Of a stretch of DNA of 64,000 nt, positions 8,054 to 16,729 are shown one piece after another. Source of the stretch: an uncultured Tenacibaculum sp. (GTDB taxonomy: Bacteria; Bacteroidota; Bacteroidia; Flavobacteriales; Flavobacteriaceae); contig NZ_CANLTU010000005.1 of assembly GCF_947494125.1 (NCBI RefSeq), forward strand, positions 167,328-231,327. Direction: 5' to 3'. Under the pieces are notes generated by a model. That model was not told the DNA's origin, made no database searches, and saw only the letters and a list, made by a program, of their open reading frames with translations. The stretch's first letter is position 1. Each line of letters starts with the position of its first letter. The position numbers and the translations under genes were made by a program.

Positions 8054-9973
8054 ATGAAAAAACTAACACTTCTTTTTGTTATCGCATTATCTACAATAGC
8101 ATGTAAAACAAAAGAAAAAGAAGCAGATAGCATTTCTAAAACACTCAAAAAATATTCCATTGAACAAATGATGGATAATGAAAGTGTTTTTGGTGGAAGC
8201 TTTTCTCCTGACAAATCAAAATTATTAGTTACTAGTAATCGATCTGGTATATATAACATGTATACCGTTTCAACTTCAAACGGAGCATTTACACCAATTA
8301 CTGCTTCAGATAGTTCTTCTGTTTTTGGAACTTCGTATTTTCCAAAAGACAATAGAATGTTGTTCAGAATGGACAATAATGGAGATGAAATTTACCATAT
8401 CTATATGCGTAATTTAGATGGAAGCACTAAAGAATTAACTCCAGAAAAAGGAGCTAGGGCAAGTTTTTATGGATGGTCTAAAGATGAAAAAACTTTCTTT
8501 TTTGCATCTAATAAAAGAGATAAACGTTTTATGGATGTTTATGAAATGGACATCGAGAATTTTACTTCAAAAATGTTATATGAAAATAAAGAAGGATATA
8601 ATGTTGCAGCTATATCAAATAACAGGAACTTCTTTGCCTTAAGTAAAACAGTAAACACGAACGATAGTGATTTATTTTTATTTGATAGAACTAAAAATGA
8701 AACTACAAAAATTAATAAAACACTAAGCGGAAATTCTGCTGCTGATTTTTCTACCAATGATACTGATTTCTATTATACAACTGATGCAGATGGAGAGTTT
8801 GCTAGTTTAATGAAATATAATATTGCTAGTGGGAAAATAGAGAAAGTACTAAAGAAAGATTGGGATGTTTCTGGAAGTTATTTTACTAATAACGGTAAAT
8901 ATAGAGTTACTTATGTAAATGAAGATGCTAAAAACGTTATTGAAGTTTTAGACGTTGCCACTGGAGAAAATATTGAATTGCCTAATGTAGATGGTAAAAG
9001 TATTACTAGTGTTGGATTTTCTAGAGACGAATCTATGATGCGTTTTTATGCTGGCGGTTCTCATACTCCTTCAAATTTATATGTTTATGATTTAAAAACT
9101 AAAAAACAAACACAACTAACCGATGTATTAAATAAAGAAATTGATGCTTCCGATTTGGTAAATGCAAAGGTAATTAGATACCCTTCTTTTGATGGAGTTA
9201 CGATTCCTGCAATATATTACCTACCTCATCAAGCTAATAAAGACCATAAAGTTCCTGCTTTAGTTTGGGTACATGGTGGGCCAGGTGGGCAATCGCGACA
9301 AAACTTTAGTTCTAGAATACAATTCTTAGTAAATCATGGCTATGCTGTACTAGCTGTAAATAATAGAGGAAGTAGTGGCTATGGAAAAACTTTTTTTACA
9401 ATGGATGATTTAAACCATGGAGAAAAAGATTTACAAGACTGTGTAGAAGGTAAAAATTGGCTAGCAAAACAACCTCAAATTGACGCTGATAAAATAGGAA
9501 TCATTGGAGGTTCTTATGGCGGATACATGACAATGGCTGCACTAACTTATACACCTGAAGAATTTGCTGTTGGTGTAAATATTTATGGGGTAACAAATTG
9601 GATGCGTACTTTAAAAAGTATTCCTTCTTGGTGGGAATCGTTTAGAGAAGCTTTATATAAAGAATTAGGAAACCCTCATACGGCAGATTCTATTCGTTTA
9701 AAAAGAATTTCACCATTATTCCATACCGATAAAGTTACTAAGCCCTTAATGGTATTACAAGGTGCAAAAGACCCAAGGGTTTTACAAATAGAATCAGATG
9801 AAATTGTGGCTGGTGTCCGTAAAAATGGAGTACCAGTAGAATATGTATTATTTAACGATGAAGGACATGGTTTTGTTAAGAAAGAAAACCAGATAGAATC
9901 AAATAGTAGAATATTAAAATTTTTAGATAAACATTTAAAAAAAGAGGAGCCTTTAGAAAATAAAGAACTGTAA
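8054..9973 (+). CDS. S9 family prolyl oligopeptidase-type lipoprotein peptidase
   Basis: A 639-residue protein with a lipobox (C17 in STIACK), a seven-bladed propeller-like N-terminal half (about 30-365) and an alpha/beta-hydrolase C-terminal half. The catalytic triad is visible: S487 in GGSYGGYM, D573 in QGAKDPRV and H605 in EGHGF; the oxyanion region is WVHGGPGGQSR. This is a dipeptidyl- or acylaminoacyl-peptidase-like enzyme on the outside of a membrane, trimming peptides for uptake. It lies 40 bases behind the Asp-box protein in the same direction and ends in a strong terminator at 9996-10030, so the two form an operon. Confidence 0.93.
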   Translation: MKKLTLLFVIALSTIACKTKEKEADSISKTLKKYSIEQMMDNESVFGGSFSPDKSKLLVTSNRSGIYNMYTVSTSNGAFTPITASDSSSVFGTSYFPKDNRMLFRMDNNGDEIYHIYMRNLDGSTKELTPEKGARASFYGWSKDEKTFFFASNKRDKRFMDVYEMDIENFTSKMLYENKEGYNVAAISNNRNFFALSKTVNTNDSDLFLFDRTKNETTKINKTLSGNSAADFSTNDTDFYYTTDADGEFASLMKYNIASGKIEKVLKKDWDVSGSYFTNNGKYRVTYVNEDAKNVIEVLDVATGENIELPNVDGKSITSVGFSRDESMMRFYAGGSHTPSNLYVYDLKTKKQTQLTDVLNKEIDASDLVNAKVIRYPSFDGVTIPAIYYLPHQANKDHKVPALVWVHGGPGGQSRQNFSSRIQFLVNHGYAVLAVNNRGSSGYGKTFFTMDDLNHGEKDLQDCVEGKNWLAKQPQIDADKIGIIGGSYGGYMTMAALTYTPEEFAVGVNIYGVTNWMRTLKSIPSWWESFREALYKELGNPHTADSIRLKRISPLFHTDKVTKPLMVLQGAKDPRVLQIESDEIVAGVRKNGVPVEYVLFNDEGHGFVKKENQIESNSRILKFLDKHLKKEEPLENKEL

Positions 9974-9995
9974 TTTTTAATATACTTAGTTATTA

Positions 9996-10030
9996 AAAAG
10001 CCTTTGTAATTTATACAAAGGTTTTTTTTA
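9996..10030 (+). terminator. Rho-independent terminator after the S9 peptidase
   Basis: Stem CCTTTGTA (10001-10008) with TACAAAGG (10014-10021), a 5-base loop, and eight T from 10022. Confidence 0.85.
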
Positions 10031-10056
10031 TTTTCGCTTTATCAAATTAATTTTTC

Positions 10057-10719
10057 ATGAAAAAAATAGCTTTTTTATTTATCATTTTATTTACGCTAAA
10101 AAATGTAGCCCAATCTAACCCTGAAAAAGAACTAGGTGTTTGGTATATGTATAATGGCTCACATCAAGTATCAGAAAAATTTAGCTTAAAAACTATGGCA
10201 CATTTTCGTTTTTTTGAAGTTGGGGATGATATGCAGCAGTTTATTGGAAGACTTGGAGGTAATTATAAAATCAACAAAAACCTAAGTGCTACTATTGGAT
10301 ATGCATATTTAAGTACAGATCGAACTTTTGGAATTTCAAAGGGTGACTTTAGCGATCATCGTATTTATGAAGACTTCAATGTAAAACATAAAATATCAGA
10401 ATTAGGTATTGCACATCGATTAAGAGCAGAACAACGTTTTTTTGAATCACAGACAGGTCATTTTATTAGATATCAATTAGGATTTAGCTACCCTTTATCA
10501 ACAAAATGGTCTACTTATATATATGATGAAATCTTTTTTGACTTTGATGGAGAAGCTTATAACCAAAACTGGTTAGGTGTTGGTGTTAAATATAAACTTT
10601 CAAAAACTGCAAAACTTCAATTGGGGTATATGAACATTTCTGATGCTAGTAGTAGAAGTTTTGATAGAATTCAATTAGGGATTGCCATAAGTACAGATCA
10701 CAGAAAAAAGACTAAGTAA
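10057..10719 (+). CDS. DUF2490 outer-membrane beta-barrel protein
   Basis: A 220-residue protein with a signal peptide (about 1-19) and alternating hydrophobic strands typical of a small outer-membrane barrel. It carries the DUF2490 pattern: ELGVWYMYNGSHQVSEKFSL near the start, RAEQRFF in the middle, then strands ending in LGIAIS. Function of the family is unknown. The start codon is 27 bases after the preceding terminator, so it has its own promoter, and it is followed after 33 bases by the DUF819 transporter gene. Confidence 0.88.
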   Translation: MKKIAFLFIILFTLKNVAQSNPEKELGVWYMYNGSHQVSEKFSLKTMAHFRFFEVGDDMQQFIGRLGGNYKINKNLSATIGYAYLSTDRTFGISKGDFSDHRIYEDFNVKHKISELGIAHRLRAEQRFFESQTGHFIRYQLGFSYPLSTKWSTYIYDEIFFDFDGEAYNQNWLGVGVKYKLSKTAKLQLGYMNISDASSRSFDRIQLGIAISTDHRKKTK

Positions 10720-10752
10720 TTTTCATACTTTAGCAAAAAACTAATTTAAAAA

Positions 10753-12060
10753 ATGAACATTCCTTTTATTACAAATGACGCTATTGTATTTGGTATTCTA
10801 ATGGTTTCTTTAGGTTTTGTATTTTATACTGAATCTAAAACTTCTGGATTTTGGTCTAAATTTTATAAAATTGTACCAGGTCTATTCATGGCCTACTTTA
10901 TACCTGCAATTTTTACAACTTTAGGTGTTATTTCTCCTGAATGGGAAACTTCGAATACTGCTGGAGAAGTTATAAAAAATAAATCTCAATTGTATTATGT
11001 CGCTAGTAGATTTTTACTACCAGCTGCCTTAGTATTAATGACTTTAAGTATAGATTTAAAAGCTGTTTTCAACTTAGGGTCTAAGGCTTTAATTATGTTT
11101 TTTACGGGAACAATAGGTATAATCATCGGAGGTCCCATTGCTATTTTATTAATTTCTATATTTTCTCCTGAAACAGTTGGTGGAGCTGGTTTTGATGCTG
11201 TATGGAGAGGTTTATCTACCCTAGCTGGTAGTTGGATTGGTGGTGGTGCAAATCAAACAGCAATGTTAGAAATTTATCAATATAATCCTGCAAAATATGG
11301 AGGTATGGTGTTTGTTGATATTGTTGTTGCTAACATTTGGATGGCTATTTTATTAATTGGAATTGGTAGAAAAGATAAGATTAACAAATGGTTAAAAGCA
11401 GATACCTCAGCTATTGAAGAATTAAAAGAAAAAGTTTCTACTTTTACTCAAGGGGTAAAAAGAAACCCTACTCTTACGGATTTTATGATTATGCTTGCTA
11501 TTGCATTTGGCACTGTTGGTTTTGGGCATTTTGCGTCTAAATACTTAAGTACTTTCTTTAGCGAATTGGTTGCTGGTATCGAATCTCAAACATTTAAAAA
11601 CATATTTTCTTTCTTAGGTTCAGGTTTCTTTTGGTTAATTAGTATTTCAACTATTATTGCAATAATCTTATCATTTACCAAGGCTAAGAATTACGAAGGT
11701 GCAGGTGCAAGTAAGCTTGGTAGTATTTTCATTTATATTTTAGTTGCTACCATTGGTATGAAAATGGATTTAGCCATGATTTTCGACAATTTAGGTTTAA
11801 TTGCTATAGGTTTAGTTTGGATGAGTATCCATGCTGGATTATTAATCTTAGTCGCTAAATTAATTAGAGCTCCTTATTTCTTTTTAGCAGTAGGTAGTCA
11901 AGCAAATGTTGGTGGTGCAGCTTCTGCTCCTATTGTAGCCTCTGCATTCCACCCTTCATTAGCAACTGTTGGGGTACTACTAGCTGTATTTGGATATGCT
12001 ATTGGTACTGTTGGTGCTATATTATGTACAATTTTAATGGAATTATCGGCAACTTTATAA
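10753..12060 (+). CDS. DUF819 family membrane transporter
   Basis: A 435-residue protein with about ten to twelve membrane helices along the whole chain. It matches the DUF819 (YjcL-type) family: GSWIGGGANQTAM (about 155-170) and VGSQANVGGAASAPIVASAF (about 378-397) are glycine-rich re-entrant-loop motifs like those in sodium-coupled symporters of the glutamate or bile-acid type. The substrate is not known. The gene is 33 bases downstream of the DUF2490 gene and may be co-transcribed. An AT-rich hairpin follows at 12101-12135. Confidence 0.88.
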   Translation: MNIPFITNDAIVFGILMVSLGFVFYTESKTSGFWSKFYKIVPGLFMAYFIPAIFTTLGVISPEWETSNTAGEVIKNKSQLYYVASRFLLPAALVLMTLSIDLKAVFNLGSKALIMFFTGTIGIIIGGPIAILLISIFSPETVGGAGFDAVWRGLSTLAGSWIGGGANQTAMLEIYQYNPAKYGGMVFVDIVVANIWMAILLIGIGRKDKINKWLKADTSAIEELKEKVSTFTQGVKRNPTLTDFMIMLAIAFGTVGFGHFASKYLSTFFSELVAGIESQTFKNIFSFLGSGFFWLISISTIIAIILSFTKAKNYEGAGASKLGSIFIYILVATIGMKMDLAMIFDNLGLIAIGLVWMSIHAGLLILVAKLIRAPYFFLAVGSQANVGGAASAPIVASAFHPSLATVGVLLAVFGYAIGTVGAILCTILMELSATL

Positions 12061-12100
12061 GAGAATTCTGCATATTTGCAATCTAAAATTTAAAATCACA

Positions 12101-12135
12101 TGAAATTAGTATGATATTATTTTATACTAATTTCA
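12101..12135. repeat. AT-rich inverted repeat between DUF819 and DUF4369 genes
   Basis: A perfect 12-base inverted repeat, TGAAATTAGTAT and its complement, separated by 11 bases. There is no T tract after it, so it is a weak terminator candidate; it could instead be an operator or mRNA stem in the leader of the DUF4369 gene, whose ATG lies 31 bases downstream. Confidence 0.55.
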
Positions 12136-12166
12136 TCTAACCTAATAAGTAAAACAAAATAAACAG

Positions 12167-12871
12167 ATGAAAAAATTTATCGCTATTTGTGCGTTCTCAA
12201 TAATGGCTTTTGCCTGTTCTTCTAAAAAAGAAGGAAACATGGTTGTAAAAGGTCAAATTAAAGGGTTAAAAAAGGGTACTTTATATCTTCAAAAAATGAA
12301 TGATACAGTATTAGTTGCTGTTGACTCTATGGCTTTATTAGGTGATGATAAATTTATTTTAACTGATAATGTAGAATCACCTGTAATGTATTACCTAACT
12401 TTTAATGGTAATGCTAAAGATAAACACTTAATGTTTTTTGGAGAAAAAGGCGAAATTACAATTAATGATAATATTGAAGAGTTTGGTTTCAAACCTGAAA
12501 TTATAGGTTCAAAAAATCAAGATGTAATGAAAAAATTTCGTGAAATTGATAGAAGATTTAAAGACCAACGCTTAGATTTTATACAAAAAGACTTTGAAGC
12601 TCGTAAATCTCAAGATGAAGATTTAATTAAACAAGTAGAAGCTGATTATAAAAAGATGATTCGTCGTCGTTTTTTATTCTCAACAAATTTTGCTGTTACT
12701 AATGCAGATAGTGAAGCTGCACCATATATTGCTTTATCAGAATTATTTGATGCGAATATTCAATTATTAGATACTATTAATAATAGTTTAACTGATAAAG
12801 TTAAGAATTCAGATTACGGAAAACGTTTACAAAAATTTGTTAGTGATATTAAAGCTAAAGAAACTAAGTAA
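12167..12871 (+). CDS. DUF4369 domain lipoprotein without a thioredoxin domain
   Basis: A 234-residue lipoprotein (signal ending FACSS, C17) whose mature part begins with a DUF4369 beta-sandwich: GQIKGLKKGTLYLQKMNDT, then VAVDSM and DNVESPVMYYLTF. The C-terminal half (about 130-234) is a helical region with charged repeats. In many Bacteroidota proteins DUF4369 is fused to a C-terminal TlpA-like thioredoxin domain; here there is no CxxC and the chain stops where that domain would begin. Function unknown; probably an inner-leaflet outer-membrane lipoprotein. Followed by a bidirectional terminator shared with the DUF885 gene. Confidence 0.82.
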   Translation: MKKFIAICAFSIMAFACSSKKEGNMVVKGQIKGLKKGTLYLQKMNDTVLVAVDSMALLGDDKFILTDNVESPVMYYLTFNGNAKDKHLMFFGEKGEITINDNIEEFGFKPEIIGSKNQDVMKKFREIDRRFKDQRLDFIQKDFEARKSQDEDLIKQVEADYKKMIRRRFLFSTNFAVTNADSEAAPYIALSELFDANIQLLDTINNSLTDKVKNSDYGKRLQKFVSDIKAKETK

Positions 12872-12891
12872 TTTCAGTTTTACTTTATAAA

Positions 12892-12926
12892 TAAAAAACT
12901 CGATACAAATTGTATCGAGTTTTTTA
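12892..12926. terminator. Bidirectional terminator between converging genes
   Basis: The stem AAAAAACTCGATACAA with its complement is centred at 12909, with T tracts on both strands. It lies between the converging stops at 12871 and 12938. Confidence 0.85.
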
Positions 12927-12937
12927 TTCTTATTATT

Positions 12938-14764
12938 TTACTTTTCAGAAGTAATATATTCTTCAACTAGAGTTTCTAAAACATTTAATGGCAATGGTCC
13001 ATTAGTTAAAGCTACATTATGGAATTTTCTAATATCAAATTTATCTCCTAAAGCTTCTTTTGCTTTTTTACGAAGCTCTAATATTTTAAGCATTCCTATT
13101 TTATACGCTGTTGCTTGACTTGGCATTACGATATGTCTTTCTACCATTTTAATGGCATCTAACTCTGCGTTAGGTGTATTATCAGTATAATACTTTATCC
13201 CTTCTTCTCGAGTCCACTTTTTTGCATGAATACCCGTATCTACTACCAAACGACAAGCTCTCCATAACTCCATGGCTAAGCGTCCAAAATCAGAATAAGG
13301 ATCAGAATAAAAGCCCATTTCTTTTGGTATATATTCTGAATATAGCCCCCATCCTTCTACATAAGCTGTATAGCGCCCAAATTTTCGAAACATTGGCACC
13401 TCTTTTAATTCCTGAGCAATTGCTATTTGCATATGATGTCCAGGTATACCTTCATGATAAGCCAAAGCTTCCATTTGATACGATGGCATACTAGCCATGT
13501 CATACATATTTGCATAGTATGTACCCGGTCTAGAACCGTCTATCGCTGGCTGCTGATAAAATGCTTTTCCTGCAGATTTTTCTCTAAATGCTTCAACCGC
13601 TTTTACAATTAAAGCTGCCTTTGGTTTTGTTATAAATAATTCATCCAAGCGAGTTTTCATACTGTCTATAATATGAGTTGCTTCAACCATATATTCTTCT
13701 CTCCCTTTCTTAGAATCTTCATAATAAAATTGAGGATCTTTTTTCATAAATCCGAAAAATTCTTTTAAAGTGCCCTTAAACCCTACTTTTTTCATAATAG
13801 CACGCATTTCATCATGAATTCTAGCGACTTCTTTTAATCCTATTTCGTGGATTTCTTCCGCAGTTAAATTAGTGGTGGTGGTTCTTTTTAAAGCATTATT
13901 GAAAAACGCTACTCCATCAGGTAATTTCCAAGCACCATCATCAGTACTTGTAACTTTTTCTTGCCCTTCTAAAGTTGTTATTAGATTTTGATACGCTGGT
14001 AAAACACTTTCTTTTAAAGCTACTATACCTTTATCTATAAGTGCTTTTTTCTTTTCTGCATCTATATCTAATTTATTAACTTTATTAGTGAAATCATTAA
14101 ATAAAGTGCTTGGTGTATCTGAATTATCAAAAGGTTTTCCTTTTATTAAATTTCTAGAATCGTCCAATACTTTTGCAAACACAAATTTTGGAGGCATTAT
14201 TCCTTTTGCTTCTCTTTCTTTCAAACCTGCTACTAATTGTGCAAACAACGGTTTTAAGTTGTTCAAACGGGCAATATAATTTTCTGCATCTTCAACATTA
14301 GAGACCTGATGCATATTAATTAAGAATGCAGGAATTTCTGCTTGCATACCATGCATTTGATTTACAGGATATGTATGAAAACGGTATTTGAAATCTGCTA
14401 TTTGATTTTCTAATTGCTGTTTAAATAAATCGTAACTTAATTTAGTTCCTTTATCTAAGGCTTTCACATTAACTGAATCGTTAATCCAACTTAAAGCTTT
14501 CTTAGTTTGTTCTAATTCTGTTTTAGCAAAATCATCAGAAATATCATTCCATTTGTCTGCATCTTTTTTTATACCTAAATAGGTTTGATACATCGGGTGC
14601 CTATCTAAGTTTTCTTTAAATTGTTTATCAAAAAAAGCATTTACTTTTTTAGATTCAGCAACAATATCTGCTTCACTAAGAACCTCAGTTTTTTTTTCTT
14701 TTTTGCAGGACACTAACATTATTCCTACAAATAATGCTAAGACTGAATATGTTTTTATTTTCAT
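12938..14764 (-). CDS. DUF885 family metallopeptidase-like lipoprotein
   Basis: The frame opens at 14794, but the ATG at 14764 gives a proper lipoprotein signal (MKIKTYSVLALF, then LVSCKK), so I choose that start and a 608-residue product. The chain is mostly helical and carries the DUF885 signature HEGIPGHHMQIA, a zinc-binding H-E-x-x-x-x-H variant, with the downstream GRYTAYVEGWGLYSEY stretch that supplies further ligands in this family. Members are thought to be carboxypeptidase-like enzymes. It is exported and probably surface or periplasmic. Monocistronic, sharing a terminator with the DUF4369 gene. Confidence 0.9.
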   Translation of the reverse strand: MKIKTYSVLALFVGIMLVSCKKEKKTEVLSEADIVAESKKVNAFFDKQFKENLDRHPMYQTYLGIKKDADKWNDISDDFAKTELEQTKKALSWINDSVNVKALDKGTKLSYDLFKQQLENQIADFKYRFHTYPVNQMHGMQAEIPAFLINMHQVSNVEDAENYIARLNNLKPLFAQLVAGLKEREAKGIMPPKFVFAKVLDDSRNLIKGKPFDNSDTPSTLFNDFTNKVNKLDIDAEKKKALIDKGIVALKESVLPAYQNLITTLEGQEKVTSTDDGAWKLPDGVAFFNNALKRTTTTNLTAEEIHEIGLKEVARIHDEMRAIMKKVGFKGTLKEFFGFMKKDPQFYYEDSKKGREEYMVEATHIIDSMKTRLDELFITKPKAALIVKAVEAFREKSAGKAFYQQPAIDGSRPGTYYANMYDMASMPSYQMEALAYHEGIPGHHMQIAIAQELKEVPMFRKFGRYTAYVEGWGLYSEYIPKEMGFYSDPYSDFGRLAMELWRACRLVVDTGIHAKKWTREEGIKYYTDNTPNAELDAIKMVERHIVMPSQATAYKIGMLKILELRKKAKEALGDKFDIRKFHNVALTNGPLPLNVLETLVEEYITSEK

Positions 14765-14817
14765 GATTAATAGTTTAATATGCGGAAGATACAAAATAAC
14801 TATCTCATGAAAATTGG

Positions 14818-15510
14818 CTATTTGTATTTTACAAACTTCTGTAAAAAGCCTTCTTTATAAGCTCTTCCTAACGGTAAAACTTCTTCATTTGATATATATA
14901 CCTGATTACCAGAAACTTTATCTAAATAACTAGTATTAACTATATACGACTTATGTATCTGCGCAAAAGATGTAGGTAATTTAATTAACCAATTTTTCAT
15001 TGATTCTGAACTTAAATATGTTTTTTCTGTAGTAACGATTTCTGCATAATCTGCATCCGATTTTATAAATATGATATCGTTGCTACTAACTTTTACAAAA
15101 TCATATCCTGATTTTAATAAAAAAGTATCTGCTATATCTACTTTTCCTTTTTTTGGTGATGATACTAAGCTGCTTTTATGAATAGCTTGAACAAAACGCT
15201 GAAATGAAAAAGGCTTTAATAAATAATCTACAACATTATATTCATAACTTTCTAAAGCATAATCGGAAAATGCTGTTGTTAAAATTACCTGTGAATTATT
15301 TTTTAGTGTTTTTAAAAAATCGATGCCAGATATTTTGGGCAAATGAATATCTAAAAAAATTAAATCAACCTCTTGATTTTGTAAAAATGATAATGCTGTA
15401 ATACCATCTGAAAAAGTTTCTAATAACTTTAAAGAACCTATATCGTTAATATATTTTTGTAAAATACGTTGTGCTGGTGGCTGATCTTCTACTATAATAC
15501 ATGTTCTCAT
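14818..15510 (-). CDS. LytTR family response regulator
   Basis: A 230-residue two-domain regulator. The receiver domain (about 1-120) has acidic residues EDQ near the start, the phospho-acceptor in LIFLDIHLPKISG (about D54), the Thr in TTAFS and K104 in LLKPF. The C-terminal LytTR DNA-binding domain (about 130-230) contains DIIFIKSDADYAEI, LPTSFAQIHKSYIVN and LPLGRAYKE. It is transcribed 3 bases after the histidine kinase stop. The likely target is the divergent outer-membrane barrel gene at 16730, although the binding repeat could not be fixed by eye. Confidence 0.93.
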   Translation of the reverse strand: MRTCIIVEDQPPAQRILQKYINDIGSLKLLETFSDGITALSFLQNQEVDLIFLDIHLPKISGIDFLKTLKNNSQVILTTAFSDYALESYEYNVVDYLLKPFSFQRFVQAIHKSSLVSSPKKGKVDIADTFLLKSGYDFVKVSSNDIIFIKSDADYAEIVTTEKTYLSSESMKNWLIKLPTSFAQIHKSYIVNTSYLDKVSGNQVYISNEEVLPLGRAYKEGFLQKFVKYK

Positions 15511-15513
15511 AGC

Positions 15514-16533
15514 TTATTCTCTTTTTGCAAGTTGTAATTGTAAGTTTACTTTATATTTTTGATTAGAGTTATCTATCTCTAGAGTATATTTTTGGGGGTA
15601 TAACATTTCCAGTCGTTTATTTACATTCGTTAAACCAATTCCTTTCGATAAGTTTTGATTATTGGAATTCGATAAAAAACTGTTTTCACAAACAAAATTT
15701 AACATTCCCTGTGAATTTACTTGTATGTCTATTTTTATACAAATATTAGTACTTTGACTAGCTGTACTATGTTTAAATGCATTTTCTATAAACATTAATA
15801 AAATCAAAGGAGCAATTATATAATTAGCTGGAATTTCTGAGGTATTAAAGGTAACCTCTCCTCTATTCTCTATCTGCAACTCATTCAAAGCCGTAAAATG
15901 TTTTAAGTGCTCTATTTCCGACTGTAATAAAACAAAATCTTCTTTGCAATCATATAACATATAACGTAACACCGATGATAACTCTAAAATTATTGATGGA
16001 GTTTTTGGTGATTGCTCTATAGCGTACGCATATAAGTTATTTAAGTTATTAAATAAAAAGTGAGGATTGATTTGTGATTTTAAAAAACGTAATTCACTCT
16101 CTTTTACAGTAGATTTTAGCTTATCTACCAATACTTGTTTTTTATGCGCATCCCAACCTAATTTAAATCCTACTAGAATTACTATTGTTGGTAAAATATC
16201 TAATAGTGTAAAAAATATATTTGAAATATATTTACCTCGTTTATCAGCATAAAATATTTTTTCTAATACAAATTCTTCAGAAATATACAGATATACTAAT
16301 GTTAATACAATAGCAAATCCAAACTCTTTATACTTTTTTTTATAAAATAAATAAGGGATAAAAACATAGCTTATTATGTAAGAAATCAATGCATAATGCA
16401 TAAAAAACACTATGGTATCCAAACTAATGTCTGGACTGTGTTTATCAAAAGAAAACAAGAAAAAAATGACGATTAACAATAGTATTTGAAAAAGCCATTC
16501 TTTAAGTTCTATCTTATTTAATAATTGTTTCAT
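15514..16533 (-). CDS. LytS-type sensor histidine kinase (His_kinase family)
   Basis: A 339-residue protein with four hydrophobic segments in the first 130 residues, then the phospho-acceptor region KSQINPHFLFNNLNNLYAYA (the His in NPHFLFN) and a short HATPase domain with PLILLMFIENAFKHS and KGIGLTNVNKRLEMLYP. No periplasmic sensor domain is present, so it probably senses a membrane or partner-borne signal. The gene is paired with the LytTR regulator. A TATTTTTG box lies only 6 bases before the start codon (16546-16539), which would make a leaderless message if used. Confidence 0.93.
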   Translation of the reverse strand: MKQLLNKIELKEWLFQILLLIVIFFLFSFDKHSPDISLDTIVFFMHYALISYIISYVFIPYLFYKKKYKEFGFAIVLTLVYLYISEEFVLEKIFYADKRGKYISNIFFTLLDILPTIVILVGFKLGWDAHKKQVLVDKLKSTVKESELRFLKSQINPHFLFNNLNNLYAYAIEQSPKTPSIILELSSVLRYMLYDCKEDFVLLQSEIEHLKHFTALNELQIENRGEVTFNTSEIPANYIIAPLILLMFIENAFKHSTASQSTNICIKIDIQVNSQGMLNFVCENSFLSNSNNQNLSKGIGLTNVNKRLEMLYPQKYTLEIDNSNQKYKVNLQLQLAKRE

Positions 16534-16729
16534 AGACTCAAAAATAAGTCATTCTTATATAGCTACATATAAGTTTCCTTCAAACGGTTAAATATTACCT
16601 ACAAACAACAATTTATAAATTTATTACCAAACAAGTCGTTTAAAGGTTAGTATTTGTTGTTTACCGATTTTATTTTTCAAGCTACTTGATTCTTTCAAAA
16701 TTTGTTTTTTAAAGTTTAAAATACACATC

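Noticed and set aside
9587..9594. GGGTAAC inside the S9 peptidase gene
   Set aside because: It is in coding sequence and has no GAAC at the 15-base spacing, so it is a chance match and not a fourth copy of the ECF-like motif.
12101..12135. Hairpin as a firm terminator for the DUF819 gene
   Set aside because: The stem is all A/T except two G-C pairs and no T tract follows, so I list it as a repeat of unknown role.
16534..16729. LytTR binding repeats before the outer-membrane barrel gene
   Set aside because: Several AC-rich 9-mers occur (for example near 16590-16640), but none forms a convincing direct repeat pair at the expected spacing.
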